A stretch of DNA of 64,000 bases, from the NCBI RefSeq assembly GCF_027111295.1, contig NZ_CP114287.1:372001-436000 (forward strand). The letters run 5' to 3'. Of the stretch, positions 32,957 to 40,833 are shown one piece after another. Source of the DNA: Flavobacterium gelatinilyticum. GTDB lineage: Bacteria > Bacteroidota > Bacteroidia > Flavobacteriales > Flavobacteriaceae. The position numbers and the translations under genes were made by a program. The first letter of the stretch is position 1; each line of letters starts with the position of its first letter. Below the pieces are notes generated by a model. That model was not told where the DNA came from and did not search any database. It saw only the letters and a program-made list of their open reading frames with translations.

Positions 32957-33749
32957 ATCAATTTTTACGCAGACAGGCGGTTATCCTTTGACCGCTGAAC
33001 GACTTGAGGAACTGCAAACGACATTTGATGTCTTCAGCGCCTTTGGAGCGCTTGCGGGTGATCTCACCATTATTACCGGATGTGAAACGCCGATAGGAAG
33101 TAATGTAGTGCATAAAGGAGTTGTGTACATAAATGGCGAACCTTTAGAATTTCGTCAGGCAGTTGCAGCCGATGCAAATGCCAGGGTAGTTATCATTGAG
33201 GAAAACGTCACCGGCTCTTTTGAAAATGGAACAAACAAAACAGTTTATACCAAACGTTACGCAACAATTGGCACGGCTGAAACCTCTTGGCTTTGGACAG
33301 ATTTTAAACGGCCATTGCAGACAAAAACATTAGAGGACAGACTTTCGGCCATTGAAAAAAAGCTTTCAGTATTTCAGACCGGCGGTGCTGTAATTGCGTG
33401 GTTCAAACCGGTTGCAGATATTCCGGCAGGATGGCGCGAAGTAACCAACATGCGCGGTCGAACTGTTTTTGGCTACGATCCAAATCAGCCTGAGTTTAAT
33501 GCAATTGGTAAAGCAGAAGGAATTAAAACAAAGACCCTTTCAATTGAAGAACTGCCAAAGATCAGCCCTGTAAACGGACCCGGCATTAAAAAAGGCGGCA
33601 CTTTCGGAGGTTCAGGCGGTATCTCGCTTGCAGATACTCCGTCAGGTGACTACGCCGAAGGACAGCTTATTAAGCCTTTTGGAGGCGATAAGCCATTTAG
33701 TATTCTTAACCCGTACAGAGTTGCGGCATATATCGAATTTATAGGTTAA
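32949..33749 (+). CDS. tail fibre/collar-domain protein
   Basis: The 266-residue protein opens with a region ending in a Gly-rich linker; then a collar-like domain (GAVIAWFKPVADIPAGWREV, ~150-170), TNMRGRTVFGYDP and a terminal part GPGIKKGGTFGGSGG and NPYRVAAYIEFIG. The collar pattern is shared by tail fibres of many phages. It should take part in host recognition with the LRR protein encoded next. Confidence 0.75.
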   Translation: MNRSIFTQTGGYPLTAERLEELQTTFDVFSAFGALAGDLTIITGCETPIGSNVVHKGVVYINGEPLEFRQAVAADANARVVIIEENVTGSFENGTNKTVYTKRYATIGTAETSWLWTDFKRPLQTKTLEDRLSAIEKKLSVFQTGGAVIAWFKPVADIPAGWREVTNMRGRTVFGYDPNQPEFNAIGKAEGIKTKTLSIEELPKISPVNGPGIKKGGTFGGSGGISLADTPSGDYAEGQLIKPFGGDKPFSILNPYRVAAYIEFIG

Positions 33750-33753
33750 AAAC

Positions 33754-35319
33754 ATGGCAACAAGTATAACAACAATATTAGGCTGGTTCAGAACCGGCTT
33801 AAAACCAACTCAGGCGCAATTTGAGCAATCTTGGACATCATTTTGGCATAAAGATGAAACAATACCTCAGTCAAAAATTTCGAACCTTACAACGGTCTTA
33901 AATCAAAAAGCCGAAAAGTCACAGTTTGACTCGCATTTAAATAATCCAAATGCGCATGCTGAATTGTTCGATGATTTACAGCAGCAGATTGATGATCTTA
34001 AAAACTCAGACCCTTCCGGATTTGAAATAAAAGGCGAATACAGTAACAATGCAGCTGCGAAAACAGGCGGTTTAATTGAAGGTGATTTTTACAGAACTCC
34101 AATAAGTACAGACGCGGAAGCGTCATTTTTGGCGGTTGTTGTAAAAATTCCAGATCCTACAATGATTCTGACTTTTGAAGATATTTCAACGGCAGGCGTG
34201 GCAGATATAAATGATATAGGACAATGGAACAGCCGTTTCAGTGGTTCATGCCAGTTTGAAACTGTAACCATTGCAGGAAACGTGGCAACATTTACAAGAA
34301 GCACAGCATTTACACCGCTTGTACTTCTTCCTAACATGGGAATCAGCGATATTGATTTTATTAAAGCTGACGGAATGAATGTATTAATATTAAATGATAA
34401 CATCATAACATCATTTAATACAAGCAGTACATTGCCATTGTCTTTAAGCCAGCTTTCAATTCAAAATAATAGAATTGTAACTTTTGATCCTGATAAAGCG
34501 CTCCCTGCTAATCTTAATGTGTTAGATTTAACGGGTAACCTGATAGTTGATTTCGATCCAGCATCACTGCCGGTTAATCTGCAAAACTTACAGATTATCA
34601 ATAATAAAATTGTTGTTTTCAATCCAAGTAAACCACTGCCGTCTAATCTTAAAATACTGGCTTTGTCAGCAAATCAGATAGTAGACTTTAATCCGAGTAT
34701 TGAACTGCCGTATAGTCTGCGAAACTTAGCACTCGGAGCAAATCAGATTGTATCTTTTAATCCATCACAGTCAATGTATCCAAGCCTTGAAATTTTAGGT
34801 TTAGAAGGTAATCAAATCGTGAGTTTTGACCCGCAGGTGCAAATGGAAAGTTTACAATATTTGTATTTAGGTGATAATAAAATTGTTGTTTTCGATCCGG
34901 TTGTTTTTGTACTAGGCTATAACCTTGGGGAGATTAGCTTAAATGCTAACGAGATCGAAAACTTTAATCCTGGTACTCCATTACCGTCCAGTGTTAGAGT
35001 TCTGAGACTTGGAGATAATAAAATAACAGAGTTTAACCCAACACATCCGCTTTCCGAAAGTTTGAATAATCTGCAGCTGCAATCTAACATGCTCAGCAGA
35101 TTTAATCCTACTCAGCCACTGCCGGCAAATTTATTGGAGATTGTACTTTCTAACAATCCTATTACAACCGCTAATTGGAATTCGCAGACTGGATGGATTG
35201 CTGCACTGCCTGATTATGGTTACTTACAGGCAAATGATACAATAGAAAGTATTGTCGGAACAACAACGGAAAGTATGCTTCTAGCCAAAAACTGGAACAT
35301 TTTAAGTGAAAGTGAATAA
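33754..35319 (+). CDS. tail fibre-like protein with about 11 leucine-rich repeats
   Basis: Residues 1-75 resemble the baseplate-attached N-terminus of Bacteroidetes phage fibres (FRTGLKPTQAQFEQSWTSFW), followed by a coiled segment and a linker domain. Residues ~228-470 are about 11 leucine-rich repeats with a 22-23-residue period: LPxNLxxLxLxxNxIVxFNPS. A short C-terminal cap follows. LRRs form curved protein-binding surfaces, so this is the best candidate for the receptor-binding protein. LRR fibres are uncommon; their source may be host or other phages. The gene ends the tail operon. Confidence 0.7.
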   Translation: MATSITTILGWFRTGLKPTQAQFEQSWTSFWHKDETIPQSKISNLTTVLNQKAEKSQFDSHLNNPNAHAELFDDLQQQIDDLKNSDPSGFEIKGEYSNNAAAKTGGLIEGDFYRTPISTDAEASFLAVVVKIPDPTMILTFEDISTAGVADINDIGQWNSRFSGSCQFETVTIAGNVATFTRSTAFTPLVLLPNMGISDIDFIKADGMNVLILNDNIITSFNTSSTLPLSLSQLSIQNNRIVTFDPDKALPANLNVLDLTGNLIVDFDPASLPVNLQNLQIINNKIVVFNPSKPLPSNLKILALSANQIVDFNPSIELPYSLRNLALGANQIVSFNPSQSMYPSLEILGLEGNQIVSFDPQVQMESLQYLYLGDNKIVVFDPVVFVLGYNLGEISLNANEIENFNPGTPLPSSVRVLRLGDNKITEFNPTHPLSESLNNLQLQSNMLSRFNPTQPLPANLLEIVLSNNPITTANWNSQTGWIAALPDYGYLQANDTIESIVGTTTESMLLAKNWNILSESE

Positions 35320-35349
35320 TTCTTAAGTGAGGACAGGAATTTAAAAAAA

Positions 35350-35473
35350 GTCCTCCAACAAATAAATACTTTCCTAGGGTAATTTATTCAGCAACAAAGC
35401 CAAAGCGTTGGAGGACCGTAAAAGTCTTCTTGCTTTGGCTTTTTTGCGTCATGTTTAAATTAACCTAGGAAAG
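35350..35473 (+). ncRNA. structured element with three interleaved stems
   Basis: Three exact or near-exact pairings interleave: GTCCTCCAAC (35350-35359) with GTTGGAGGAC (35407-35416); AAAGCCAAAGC (35396-35406) with GCTTTGGCTTT (35432-35442, then T); and a 17-nt CTTTCCTAG... arm (35369-35385) with its complement (35457-35473, one mismatch). The second stem looks like an intrinsic terminator of the tail operon; the first crosses both others, a pseudoknot. It lies between the LRR fibre and the ThyA-like gene. Confidence 0.55.
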
Positions 35474-35506
35474 GCAAAGATAATGAAACAGGAATAAAAA
35501 ATCAAA

Positions 35507-36145
35507 ATGAATAAGTATCATCAGATATTAAATAAAATAATTACAAAAGGCAGACGCCAGGAGAATAAAAAAGGAAAAATAACAGATCTTAAAAATCAAG
35601 TATTAAGGTTAAAACCAATCGACCTGCTCGAACTTTTCGAAGGTCATGCGGTAGCAAAAAAGAAGCTTAAAGATGAATTAACGCTTTTCATGGCTGGTGA
35701 GCGTTCAACCGAAGCCTATCGCGAAATAGGCGTATCGTGGTGGGATTATTGCGGACCAATTTTAGTTAATAGTTATCCGACATACTTCGAACAACTGCCG
35801 GATCTTATTGAAAAAATAAATCGTGAAAAGCGATCATCTAAAAACTACGTGCTTTTTTTAGGTTCCAACAGCACCGAAAGCAATCAACAGCCATGTTTAA
35901 GCCTTATACAATTTCAAATCGAAAACGGTAAACTGATTTTAAGTGCATATCAGCGTAGTTCCGACGCAAATCTTGGTTTGCCTTCAGATATTTATCATTT
36001 GTATCTAATTTCGAAGAAAATCGATCTTAAATTAAAAAGTATTACTCTTTATCTCGCTAATGTTCACATTTACGACAACAATTTTGAACTAACAAAACTG
36101 TTAATCGAAGGTGATTCTGTAAAATTTAACTTAAACGTAGGCTAA
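35507..36145 (+). CDS. thymidylate-synthase-fold protein, dCMP-type (hydroxy)methylase candidate
   Basis: The 212-residue protein aligns with ThyA over most of its length. Catalytic Cys130 (QPC), phosphate binder Arg150 with Ser151 (QRSSD), Asp153, His187 and Tyr189 (VHIYD) and Glu57 are present. The base-selecting Asn (E. coli 177) is Asp161 (LGLPSD), as in T4 dCMP hydroxymethylase, so dCMP rather than dUMP is the expected substrate. One or both arginines of the dimer-partner phosphate site look replaced (SSKN), and the C-terminus is short. Its place near the right end is that of Mu mom, so a role in modifying phage DNA is inferred. Start 34 nt after the structured element. Confidence 0.7.
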   Translation: MNKYHQILNKIITKGRRQENKKGKITDLKNQVLRLKPIDLLELFEGHAVAKKKLKDELTLFMAGERSTEAYREIGVSWWDYCGPILVNSYPTYFEQLPDLIEKINREKRSSKNYVLFLGSNSTESNQQPCLSLIQFQIENGKLILSAYQRSSDANLGLPSDIYHLYLISKKIDLKLKSITLYLANVHIYDNNFELTKLLIEGDSVKFNLNVG

Positions 36146-36150
36146 TTTAC

Positions 36151-36158
36151 TATCTTTG
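36151..36158 (+). promoter_or_regulatory. TAnnTTTG promoter box
   Basis: TATCTTTG lies 26 nt before the start of the gene at 36185 and just after the ThyA-like stop; it matches the Bacteroidetes -7 box. A clear -33 box is missing. Confidence 0.4.
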
Positions 36159-36184
36159 AGATCTAACTATAAAGAGTTGTAATT

Positions 36185-36418
36185 ATGCCAGTAAAAGAAA
36201 ATAGATTGATAGTAAATCTTAGTTTTGAATTAAATAACATATCTGAATCAGATCTATTAAAGATCCAAAATAATTTACAATTGCAATTTAGAAAGGAAAT
36301 AGACAACAATTGTTTTATAGAAGATTTTGCACTGGATAAAAGACCTCTATTTATCAAAAGTATTGAAACAAAAACAGTAGGTCATGAACAACTGTATATA
36401 ATTGATATTGCAGGATAA
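36185..36418 (+). CDS. hypothetical phage protein (77 aa)
   Basis: A small beta/alpha protein, MPVKENRLIVNLSFEL start, with its own promoter box and followed by a strong terminator. It lies in the accessory right-end region of the prophage. No family recognised. Confidence 0.5.
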   Translation: MPVKENRLIVNLSFELNNISESDLLKIQNNLQLQFRKEIDNNCFIEDFALDKRPLFIKSIETKTVGHEQLYIIDIAG

Positions 36419-36445
36419 TATTTAAACCTTGATTAAACGGTAATT

Positions 36446-36475
36446 AAAAAGCCACTACAATTGTAGTGGCTTTTT
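36446..36475. terminator. bidirectional terminator, perfect palindrome
   Basis: AAAAAGCCACTACAA and TTGTAGTGGCTTTTT are perfect complements with no spacer (15+15). It ends the plus-strand genes and could also stop the convergent minus-strand gene at 36573. Confidence 0.85.
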
Positions 36476-36572
36476 ATTGAAGAACCAATTTTCTTCCAGA
36501 ATATCGCTTCCTTTACGCTTTGCAAAGCTATTTTTTTTTTGCGAAAAACAAATTAATCATTGTTTAATATTG

Positions 36573-36803
36573 TTAAATGACACTTGAAGTTATTTTTGCA
36601 GATGGTCCCTTAAGGTTAACACTATATGGAACGAAGACAGATGTTTCATGTATTTGTCCATTTTCTGTATTGGTATAAAAATTACTGTAAATCCAGCCAC
36701 CTGACACTCTTCTAACTGAGACGTGCTCATGTACTGCATTTCTGGTGTTGCTACTTATTTCAAGAACTTCATGGAGTCCCATATGCCAAATTGTTTTTTC
36801 CAT
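36573..36803 (-). CDS. hypothetical right-end protein (76 aa)
   Basis: A single minus-strand gene between the terminator and the right-end sites. The protein (MEKTIWHMGLHEVLEISSNTRN) is soluble and has no recognised family. Upstream, read on the minus strand, TTTTG is followed 19 nt later by TAAAAATTTG, a fair Bacteroidetes promoter. Since it faces inwards from the end, it may be a separately expressed accessory gene. Confidence 0.5.
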   Translation of the reverse strand: MEKTIWHMGLHEVLEISSNTRNAVHEHVSVRRVSGGWIYSNFYTNTENGQIHETSVFVPYSVNLKGPSAKITSSVI

Positions 36804-36862
36804 TTTGCAAATTTTTAGTTGTTAATATGTATAAAACAAAAGTATTTGTTTTTCTAATAAAA

Positions 36863-36896
36863 TGCACATTTCAATTTATAATTGTGCACATTTCAA
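36863..36896 (-). repeat. right-end transposase-type sites R1 and R2
   Basis: TGCACATTTCAA occurs at 36863-36874 and 36885-36896, exactly 22 bp apart, and is the inverse complement of the left-end TTGAAATGT(R)CA sites. Two adjacent sites at the right end match the R1/R2 arrangement of Mu attR. Confidence 0.7.
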
Positions 36897-36918
36897 TTTT
36901 TCGATTATATTACAAGAA

Positions 36919-37440
36919 ATTAAAGAATTTATTCTGAATTTATCCGAAAATGGATTAATTGAAAAAGAAATTACCATTTTAACAGGCGAACATAACGATG
37001 TGCAAAATATCAGTTTCTGGGATTTTCAGAATTTATCTCTTTCAAGCGGGTTAACTTCAGAAAGTAAACTGCAGATAGTAGAAGAGAAAAATATCGAGGA
37101 TTTATCTGCTGAAAAAAATTACGCATTCAAAGTTCATTTAACAAAGAAAAGTGACGTTTTCAAAAATCTTAATGTTTTTACTGCAACAGATCTTGAGCAT
37201 TTTCCATTATTTATTTCGTATTTAGCAAAACCATTCGACAGCGTTATATTTAGAGGAGATGAGGAAGAAGAAGATTTTGAAATGATAAATATATCAAACA
37301 TCAACTGTATTTTAAAAAGCAGCGGCCGTAATTCTCAATCATTATGGGGTCTTGGTGAAAATCCTGCTTCCTATGAAGCTTTTTACAAAACTGTAGAGCA
37401 GCTTCTTGGTGAGTATGAAATAGGAATCTTTGTCGATTAA
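36919..37440 (+). pseudogene. 3' fragment of host gene interrupted by the prophage
   Basis: The frame EFILNLSENGLIEKEITIL ... EYEIGIFVD continues in phase from the 5' piece at 1410. A frame upstream to an ATG at 36862 exists only because it reads through the phage end repeats. The rejoined protein would be about 197 residues, soluble and acidic. Its family is not recognised. The intact gene probably followed the hypothetical gene at 1056. Confidence 0.55.
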
Positions 37441-37490
37441 TTCTTAAATTCGATAAAATTCTGTTTCGTAAATTTAATAACCAACAAAAA

Positions 37491-37937
37491 ATGAAGATCA
37501 CAGAACACAAATTTGACGAATTTTTAATCTCTACAGATAAAACAAAACTCGATATTGCAGCTATCCATGATTTTTTGTCTAAAGATTCCGGCTGGAGTGA
37601 TAATATTCCGCTGGAGAAAGTCAAAATTTCTATTGAAAATTCGCTGAATTTCGGGCTTTTTCACAATGGGAGACAGATTGGCTTTGCCAGGATTATTTCT
37701 GATTTCTCAACCATTGCTTATCTTGGAGACGTCTATGTTCTGGATGAATACCGCGGAAAAGGGCTTTCAAAAAAATTGATGGACACTATTATGTCGCATC
37801 CTGATTTGCAGGGCTTAAGACGCTGGATTCTGTTAACTTCGACTGCTGAATGGTTATATAAAAAATACGGTTTTACCCATATTCCAAAACCGGAAATCTA
37901 TATGGAACTTTACAATCCGGATGTTTATAAAAAATAA
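37491..37937 (+). CDS. GNAT-family N-acetyltransferase
   Basis: A 148-residue GNAT protein that transfers acetyl from acetyl-CoA. The CoA-binding motif A is seen in LGDVYVLDEYRGKGLSKKLM (Q/RxxGxG/A form: YRGKGL, ~97-102), with WLYKKYGF as motif B. The substrate is unknown. It lies just upstream of a Crp-family regulator gene. Confidence 0.88.
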   Translation: MKITEHKFDEFLISTDKTKLDIAAIHDFLSKDSGWSDNIPLEKVKISIENSLNFGLFHNGRQIGFARIISDFSTIAYLGDVYVLDEYRGKGLSKKLMDTIMSHPDLQGLRRWILLTSTAEWLYKKYGFTHIPKPEIYMELYNPDVYKK

Positions 37938-37949
37938 TCCGGATTGTTT

Positions 37950-37965
37950 TTTGCCATATGACAAA
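37950..37965. promoter_or_regulatory. Crp-like operator upstream of the regulator gene
   Basis: TTTGCCATATGACAAA is a 16-bp palindrome with one mismatch, 34 nt upstream of the regulator ATG. The same word without mismatch lies before the SDR gene at 38576. Confidence 0.6.
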
Positions 37966-37998
37966 TTCCCTGTGAAATGTTATTCTTAACTTTCGGGC

Positions 37999-38568
37999 AT
38001 GAAACAATTAGTAGACTATATATTGCAGTTTGGCAATCTGAATCAGCAGCAGATTGATTTAATTTTGACCAAAACTCAGGAAAGAGAAATTCCTAAAGAT
38101 GCTTATTTTTCTGAGGCTGGAAAAGTTTCCACGGAAGTCGGATTTATTCTCGACGGAATTATGCGCGTTTGCTACTACAATAACAAAGGCGAAGAAATCA
38201 CGAAGTATTTTATAGACGAAAACAATCTGGTGGTTGATCTGGAAAGTTTCGACAATGGTATCTGTTCATCTGCCTACGTTCAGGCCGTAACCGATTGTAA
38301 AATGATTGTTTTCGCAAAAAAAGACTGGGACGAACTACTCAATACCATTATAGGCTGGGATACTATTGTACACAAAATAATTGCAAAAGCCCTCATTCAG
38401 AAAGTAGCACGAAGAAGTCCGCTGGTTTCTGAAGATGCCACAACACGATATTTGTCTTTTATGGAACTTTATCCAAATGTATTAAATCGTATTCCGCTTT
38501 CGTATTTAGCTTCATATCTGGGAATTACGCAATCATCTTTGAGCCGTATACGAAAAAATATCCGCTAA
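37999..38568 (+). CDS. Crp/Fnr-family transcription regulator
   Basis: The 189-residue protein has an N-terminal cyclic-nucleotide-binding-like beta-barrel (~20-110, with GFILDGIMRVCYYNNKGEE) and a C-terminal helix-turn-helix (PLSYLASYLGITQSSLSRIRK). The arginine and glutamate that bind cAMP in Crp are not plainly present, so the ligand is unknown. A palindrome of Crp type stands before this gene and the SDR gene, so it probably represses or activates both. Confidence 0.85.
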   Translation: MKQLVDYILQFGNLNQQQIDLILTKTQEREIPKDAYFSEAGKVSTEVGFILDGIMRVCYYNNKGEEITKYFIDENNLVVDLESFDNGICSSAYVQAVTDCKMIVFAKKDWDELLNTIIGWDTIVHKIIAKALIQKVARRSPLVSEDATTRYLSFMELYPNVLNRIPLSYLASYLGITQSSLSRIRKNIR

Positions 38569-38575
38569 AACGCTT

Positions 38576-38591
38576 TTTGCCATATGGCAAA
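38576..38591. promoter_or_regulatory. perfect Crp-like operator before the SDR gene
   Basis: TTTGCCATATGGCAAA is a perfect 16-bp palindrome right after the regulator stop and 56 nt before the SDR start. It matches the site at 37950 in 15 of 16 positions. Confidence 0.7.
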
Positions 38592-38647
38592 TATTTTTGT
38601 TTTTTATCTGTGCAACTTTGCTTCAAATAATTTAACAAAGATAAAAA

Positions 38648-39385
38648 ATGAAATCAGTATTAATTACAGGCGCAAATAGAAGCATAGGATTAGAAACCGC
38701 AAAACAGCTTTCAGAAAAAGGCTTATTTGTTTATTTAGGGAGCCGAGATCTTGCAAAAGGCGAAGAAGTGGTAAAAGAACTTACCGAAAAAGGATTTAAA
38801 AACATCAAAGCGATTCAGATTGATGTTACGAATCAGGAAAGTGTTCTGGCAGCGAGAAATATAATAGAAAAGGAGCAGGGAAAACTGGATATTTTAATTA
38901 ATAATGCAGGAGTTTTGGGAAATCTGCCTCAGGATCCTTCTGCAGCTTCGATCGAAGATATTCAACAGACATTTGATACGAACTTTTTTGGTGTAATCCG
39001 GGTAACTCAGATATTTCTTGATTTGTTGAAAAAATCAGAAAGTCCCCGAATCAGTAATATAACATCCGGTCTGGGTTCTCTTGCTTTGCACAGTGATCCA
39101 ACATGGAAATACTACGCAATCAAGGCTGTATCGTATGTTTCTTCAAAAACAGCTTTAAATGCTTTTACAGTTACATTAGCGTACGAACTAAGAGATTTAC
39201 CATTTAAGGTAAATGCAATCGATCCGGGATATACCGCTACAGATTTTAATCATTTTAACGGGCCGGGAAGTGTAGAAAGTGCGGCAAGTTTTATTATCAA
39301 ACATACCGTAACAGACGAAAATGCTCCAACTGGAAAATTCTTCAGTAATGATATTGAAGATGAAAGCGAACAAAGTCCGTGGTAA
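38648..39385 (+). CDS. short-chain dehydrogenase/reductase
   Basis: The 245-residue SDR has the NAD(P)-binding TGANRSIG (7-14), NNAG (~87-90) and a catalytic YVSSK-like stretch (SYVSSKTALNAF) with Ser in place before it (NITSGLG). It reduces a carbonyl or oxidises an alcohol; the substrate is unknown. The TGANRSIG pattern and Arg after it suggest NADP(H). It is likely controlled by the adjacent Crp-family regulator. Confidence 0.88.
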   Translation: MKSVLITGANRSIGLETAKQLSEKGLFVYLGSRDLAKGEEVVKELTEKGFKNIKAIQIDVTNQESVLAARNIIEKEQGKLDILINNAGVLGNLPQDPSAASIEDIQQTFDTNFFGVIRVTQIFLDLLKKSESPRISNITSGLGSLALHSDPTWKYYAIKAVSYVSSKTALNAFTVTLAYELRDLPFKVNAIDPGYTATDFNHFNGPGSVESAASFIIKHTVTDENAPTGKFFSNDIEDESEQSPW

Positions 39386-39407
39386 ATACTATCATGATTA
39401 AAACAGT

Positions 39408-39438
39408 AAACTCCAAAATGAAAGTTATTTTGGAGTTT
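39408..39438. terminator. terminator between SDR and NTF2-like genes
   Basis: AAACTCCAAAAT / ATTTTGGAGTTT with a 7-nt loop and T run, in both directions suited to the convergent genes. Confidence 0.8.
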
Positions 39439-39463
39439 TTTTATATGAATGATTCTATGGGAA

Positions 39464-39823
39464 TTAATTATTTTCAACCAATTCTATATCCATAGTTTTG
39501 ATTAAACCATCTTCAAAGGTGTAGATATGTTTTACCAATCCGTCGAAAATTAAACCACCCTGAAGATCTTTTACATTTTGATGAACTTTGACTTCTAAAC
39601 TTCCGTTTTCTCTGTCTGCAAAACCTACAGGATCCACTTTAGGATTGATTTCTGTCCATTGCCTTGTCCAGTATTCTTTTATCTCGTTATGTCCGCTTAT
39701 ATAACCGCCTTCCCATGCTTTAGACCATTGCACGTCTTCCTTCATAGTCGATAATGCGTTATCGATATTTCTTTCGTTAAAAGCCTTGTAAGCACTTTTT
39801 ATTGTTTCTTCGAATTGACTCAT
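39464..39823 (-). CDS. NTF2-like/SnoaL-fold protein
   Basis: The 119-residue protein has the cone-like fold signature (YKAFNERNIDNALSTMKEDVQW near the start, then GHNEIKEYWTRQW). The family includes isomerases, cyclases and many proteins of unknown role. Active-site residues cannot be assigned. It precedes the DUF4262 gene region on the same strand. Confidence 0.7.
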   Translation of the reverse strand: MSQFEETIKSAYKAFNERNIDNALSTMKEDVQWSKAWEGGYISGHNEIKEYWTRQWTEINPKVDPVGFADRENGSLEVKVHQNVKDLQGGLIFDGLVKHIYTFEDGLIKTMDIELVENN

Positions 39824-39837
39824 GTTTGTTTAGAATA

Positions 39838-40296
39838 TTATATATTAAAATTCCCTATAATCTTTTGATCGTATTCATATTCTGCTGAATTTGGAAAATG
39901 CCCATTTAAATCAGGAAATACGATTTGTATATATTCATACTTTCTACTTTCATAAAATTTGACCGAAGTAAGTACATATTCAGTTAGATCAATATTATTC
40001 ACAGGAAGAAAAAAAACGGGGAAAGTGTCAATTAAGTCGTTGATTTTTTGATTTAAAGGAACTTCTTTGAATTGGTATTTGTCAACATAATTATCAATTA
40101 TCTGTCCAGACAAATTTGGACCAAGTCCAGATATAAATATTTCTGGAATTTTAAAATTTTCAAATATCCCAGTTGAATATGCAAAAGGGGTAAAATCCTT
40201 TTCCTCTGCTACAGCGGTTGTATGATAACCTTTAGTCTTTATATTATCATAAACCCGTTCAAAATAAATTTGCTTTATATCTTCGTTTTCTTTCAC
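39838..40296 (-). CDS. DUF4262 family protein
   Basis: The 152-residue product shows the DUF4262 pattern: an N-terminal helix, then PFAYSTGIFENFKIPEIFISGL and a PVFFLPV stretch. The family is of unknown function. It belongs to a run of small minus-strand genes. Confidence 0.7.
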   Translation of the reverse strand: MKENEDIKQIYFERVYDNIKTKGYHTTAVAEEKDFTPFAYSTGIFENFKIPEIFISGLGPNLSGQIIDNYVDKYQFKEVPLNQKINDLIDTFPVFFLPVNNIDLTEYVLTSVKFYESRKYEYIQIVFPDLNGHFPNSAEYEYDQKIIGNFNI

Positions 40297-40326
40297 TTAT
40301 TATAAATAATTAGATACTAAACTGTT

Positions 40327-40740
40327 TTAATAAACCGGTTCCCAAAGTTCAATTTTATTTCCTTCGTGATCCATTATGTGAATAAACTTTCCGTAACTGT
40401 AAACTGTAATTTCGTCCAGAATAATCACTGCGTTGTCTTTCAGCTGTTTTACAAGACCTTCAAGGTTTTGCACACGATAATTGATCATGAAATCTTTTTT
40501 AGAAGGAGAGAAATAATCATCGCCTTTTTTGAAAGGACTCCATTGAAGAGATTCTATCTGTTTAGGATTATCGATATTTCTGGACTCAAAACTCGATGAT
40601 CCCCAATCGTTAATTTCTAAACCCAAATTTTTAGCGTACCAGTCTTTTGTTTCCTGCAGGTTTTCAGAGAAAAAGAAAATCCCGCCAATTCCGTTTACTT
40701 TAGGTGTTAAATCGTCATTTTGATTTTTTGAATCTTCCAT
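40327..40740 (-). CDS. VOC-superfamily (glyoxalase-like) protein
   Basis: The 137-residue protein has the paired beta-alpha-beta-beta-beta layout of VOC enzymes: GIGGIFFFSENLQETKDWYAKNL near the start and FIHIMDHEGNKIELWEP at the end, where Glu is a common metal ligand. Substrate unknown; often a metal-dependent resistance or isomerase-type protein. Confidence 0.75.
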   Translation of the reverse strand: MEDSKNQNDDLTPKVNGIGGIFFFSENLQETKDWYAKNLGLEINDWGSSSFESRNIDNPKQIESLQWSPFKKGDDYFSPSKKDFMINYRVQNLEGLVKQLKDNAVIILDEITVYSYGKFIHIMDHEGNKIELWEPVY

Positions 40741-40833
40741 AGCTGCGATTTTTTATTATCAATAAAACAATTGATTTTCTGATACTAATATAGAATTAAT
40801 TACAGAAAGAATCGAATATTATTTAAGTATATT

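Larger units (their letters stand above)
1482..36896. mobile_element. Mu-like transposable prophage (~35.4 kb)
   Basis: The element has a MuA-type DDE transposase and a MuB-type ATPase next to a divergent repressor, followed by Mu-family head genes (gp28/gp29/gp30/gp36/gpG-like), a contractile tail (sheath, tube, tape measure, gp25-like, baseplate J) and terminal arrays of inverted transposase-type sites. Its length is close to that of Mu. The exact outer bases are uncertain by about 25 bp because two candidate target duplications exist. No key gene is visibly broken, so it may be functional. Unlike Mu, the head genes lie in the opposite orientation to the tail genes. Confidence 0.9.

Noticed and set aside
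32949..35473. Diversity-generating retroelement or invertible fibre cassette
   Set aside because: There is no reverse transcriptase, no template/variable repeat pair and no invertase gene in the window; the inverted repeats at 35350-35473 are explained as RNA stems.
36862..36918. ATG at 36862 as start of a 192-residue gene
   Set aside because: The first codons lie wholly inside the inverted right-end repeats, and the frame continues the 5' fragment at 1410; it is better read as a chance start in phage DNA.
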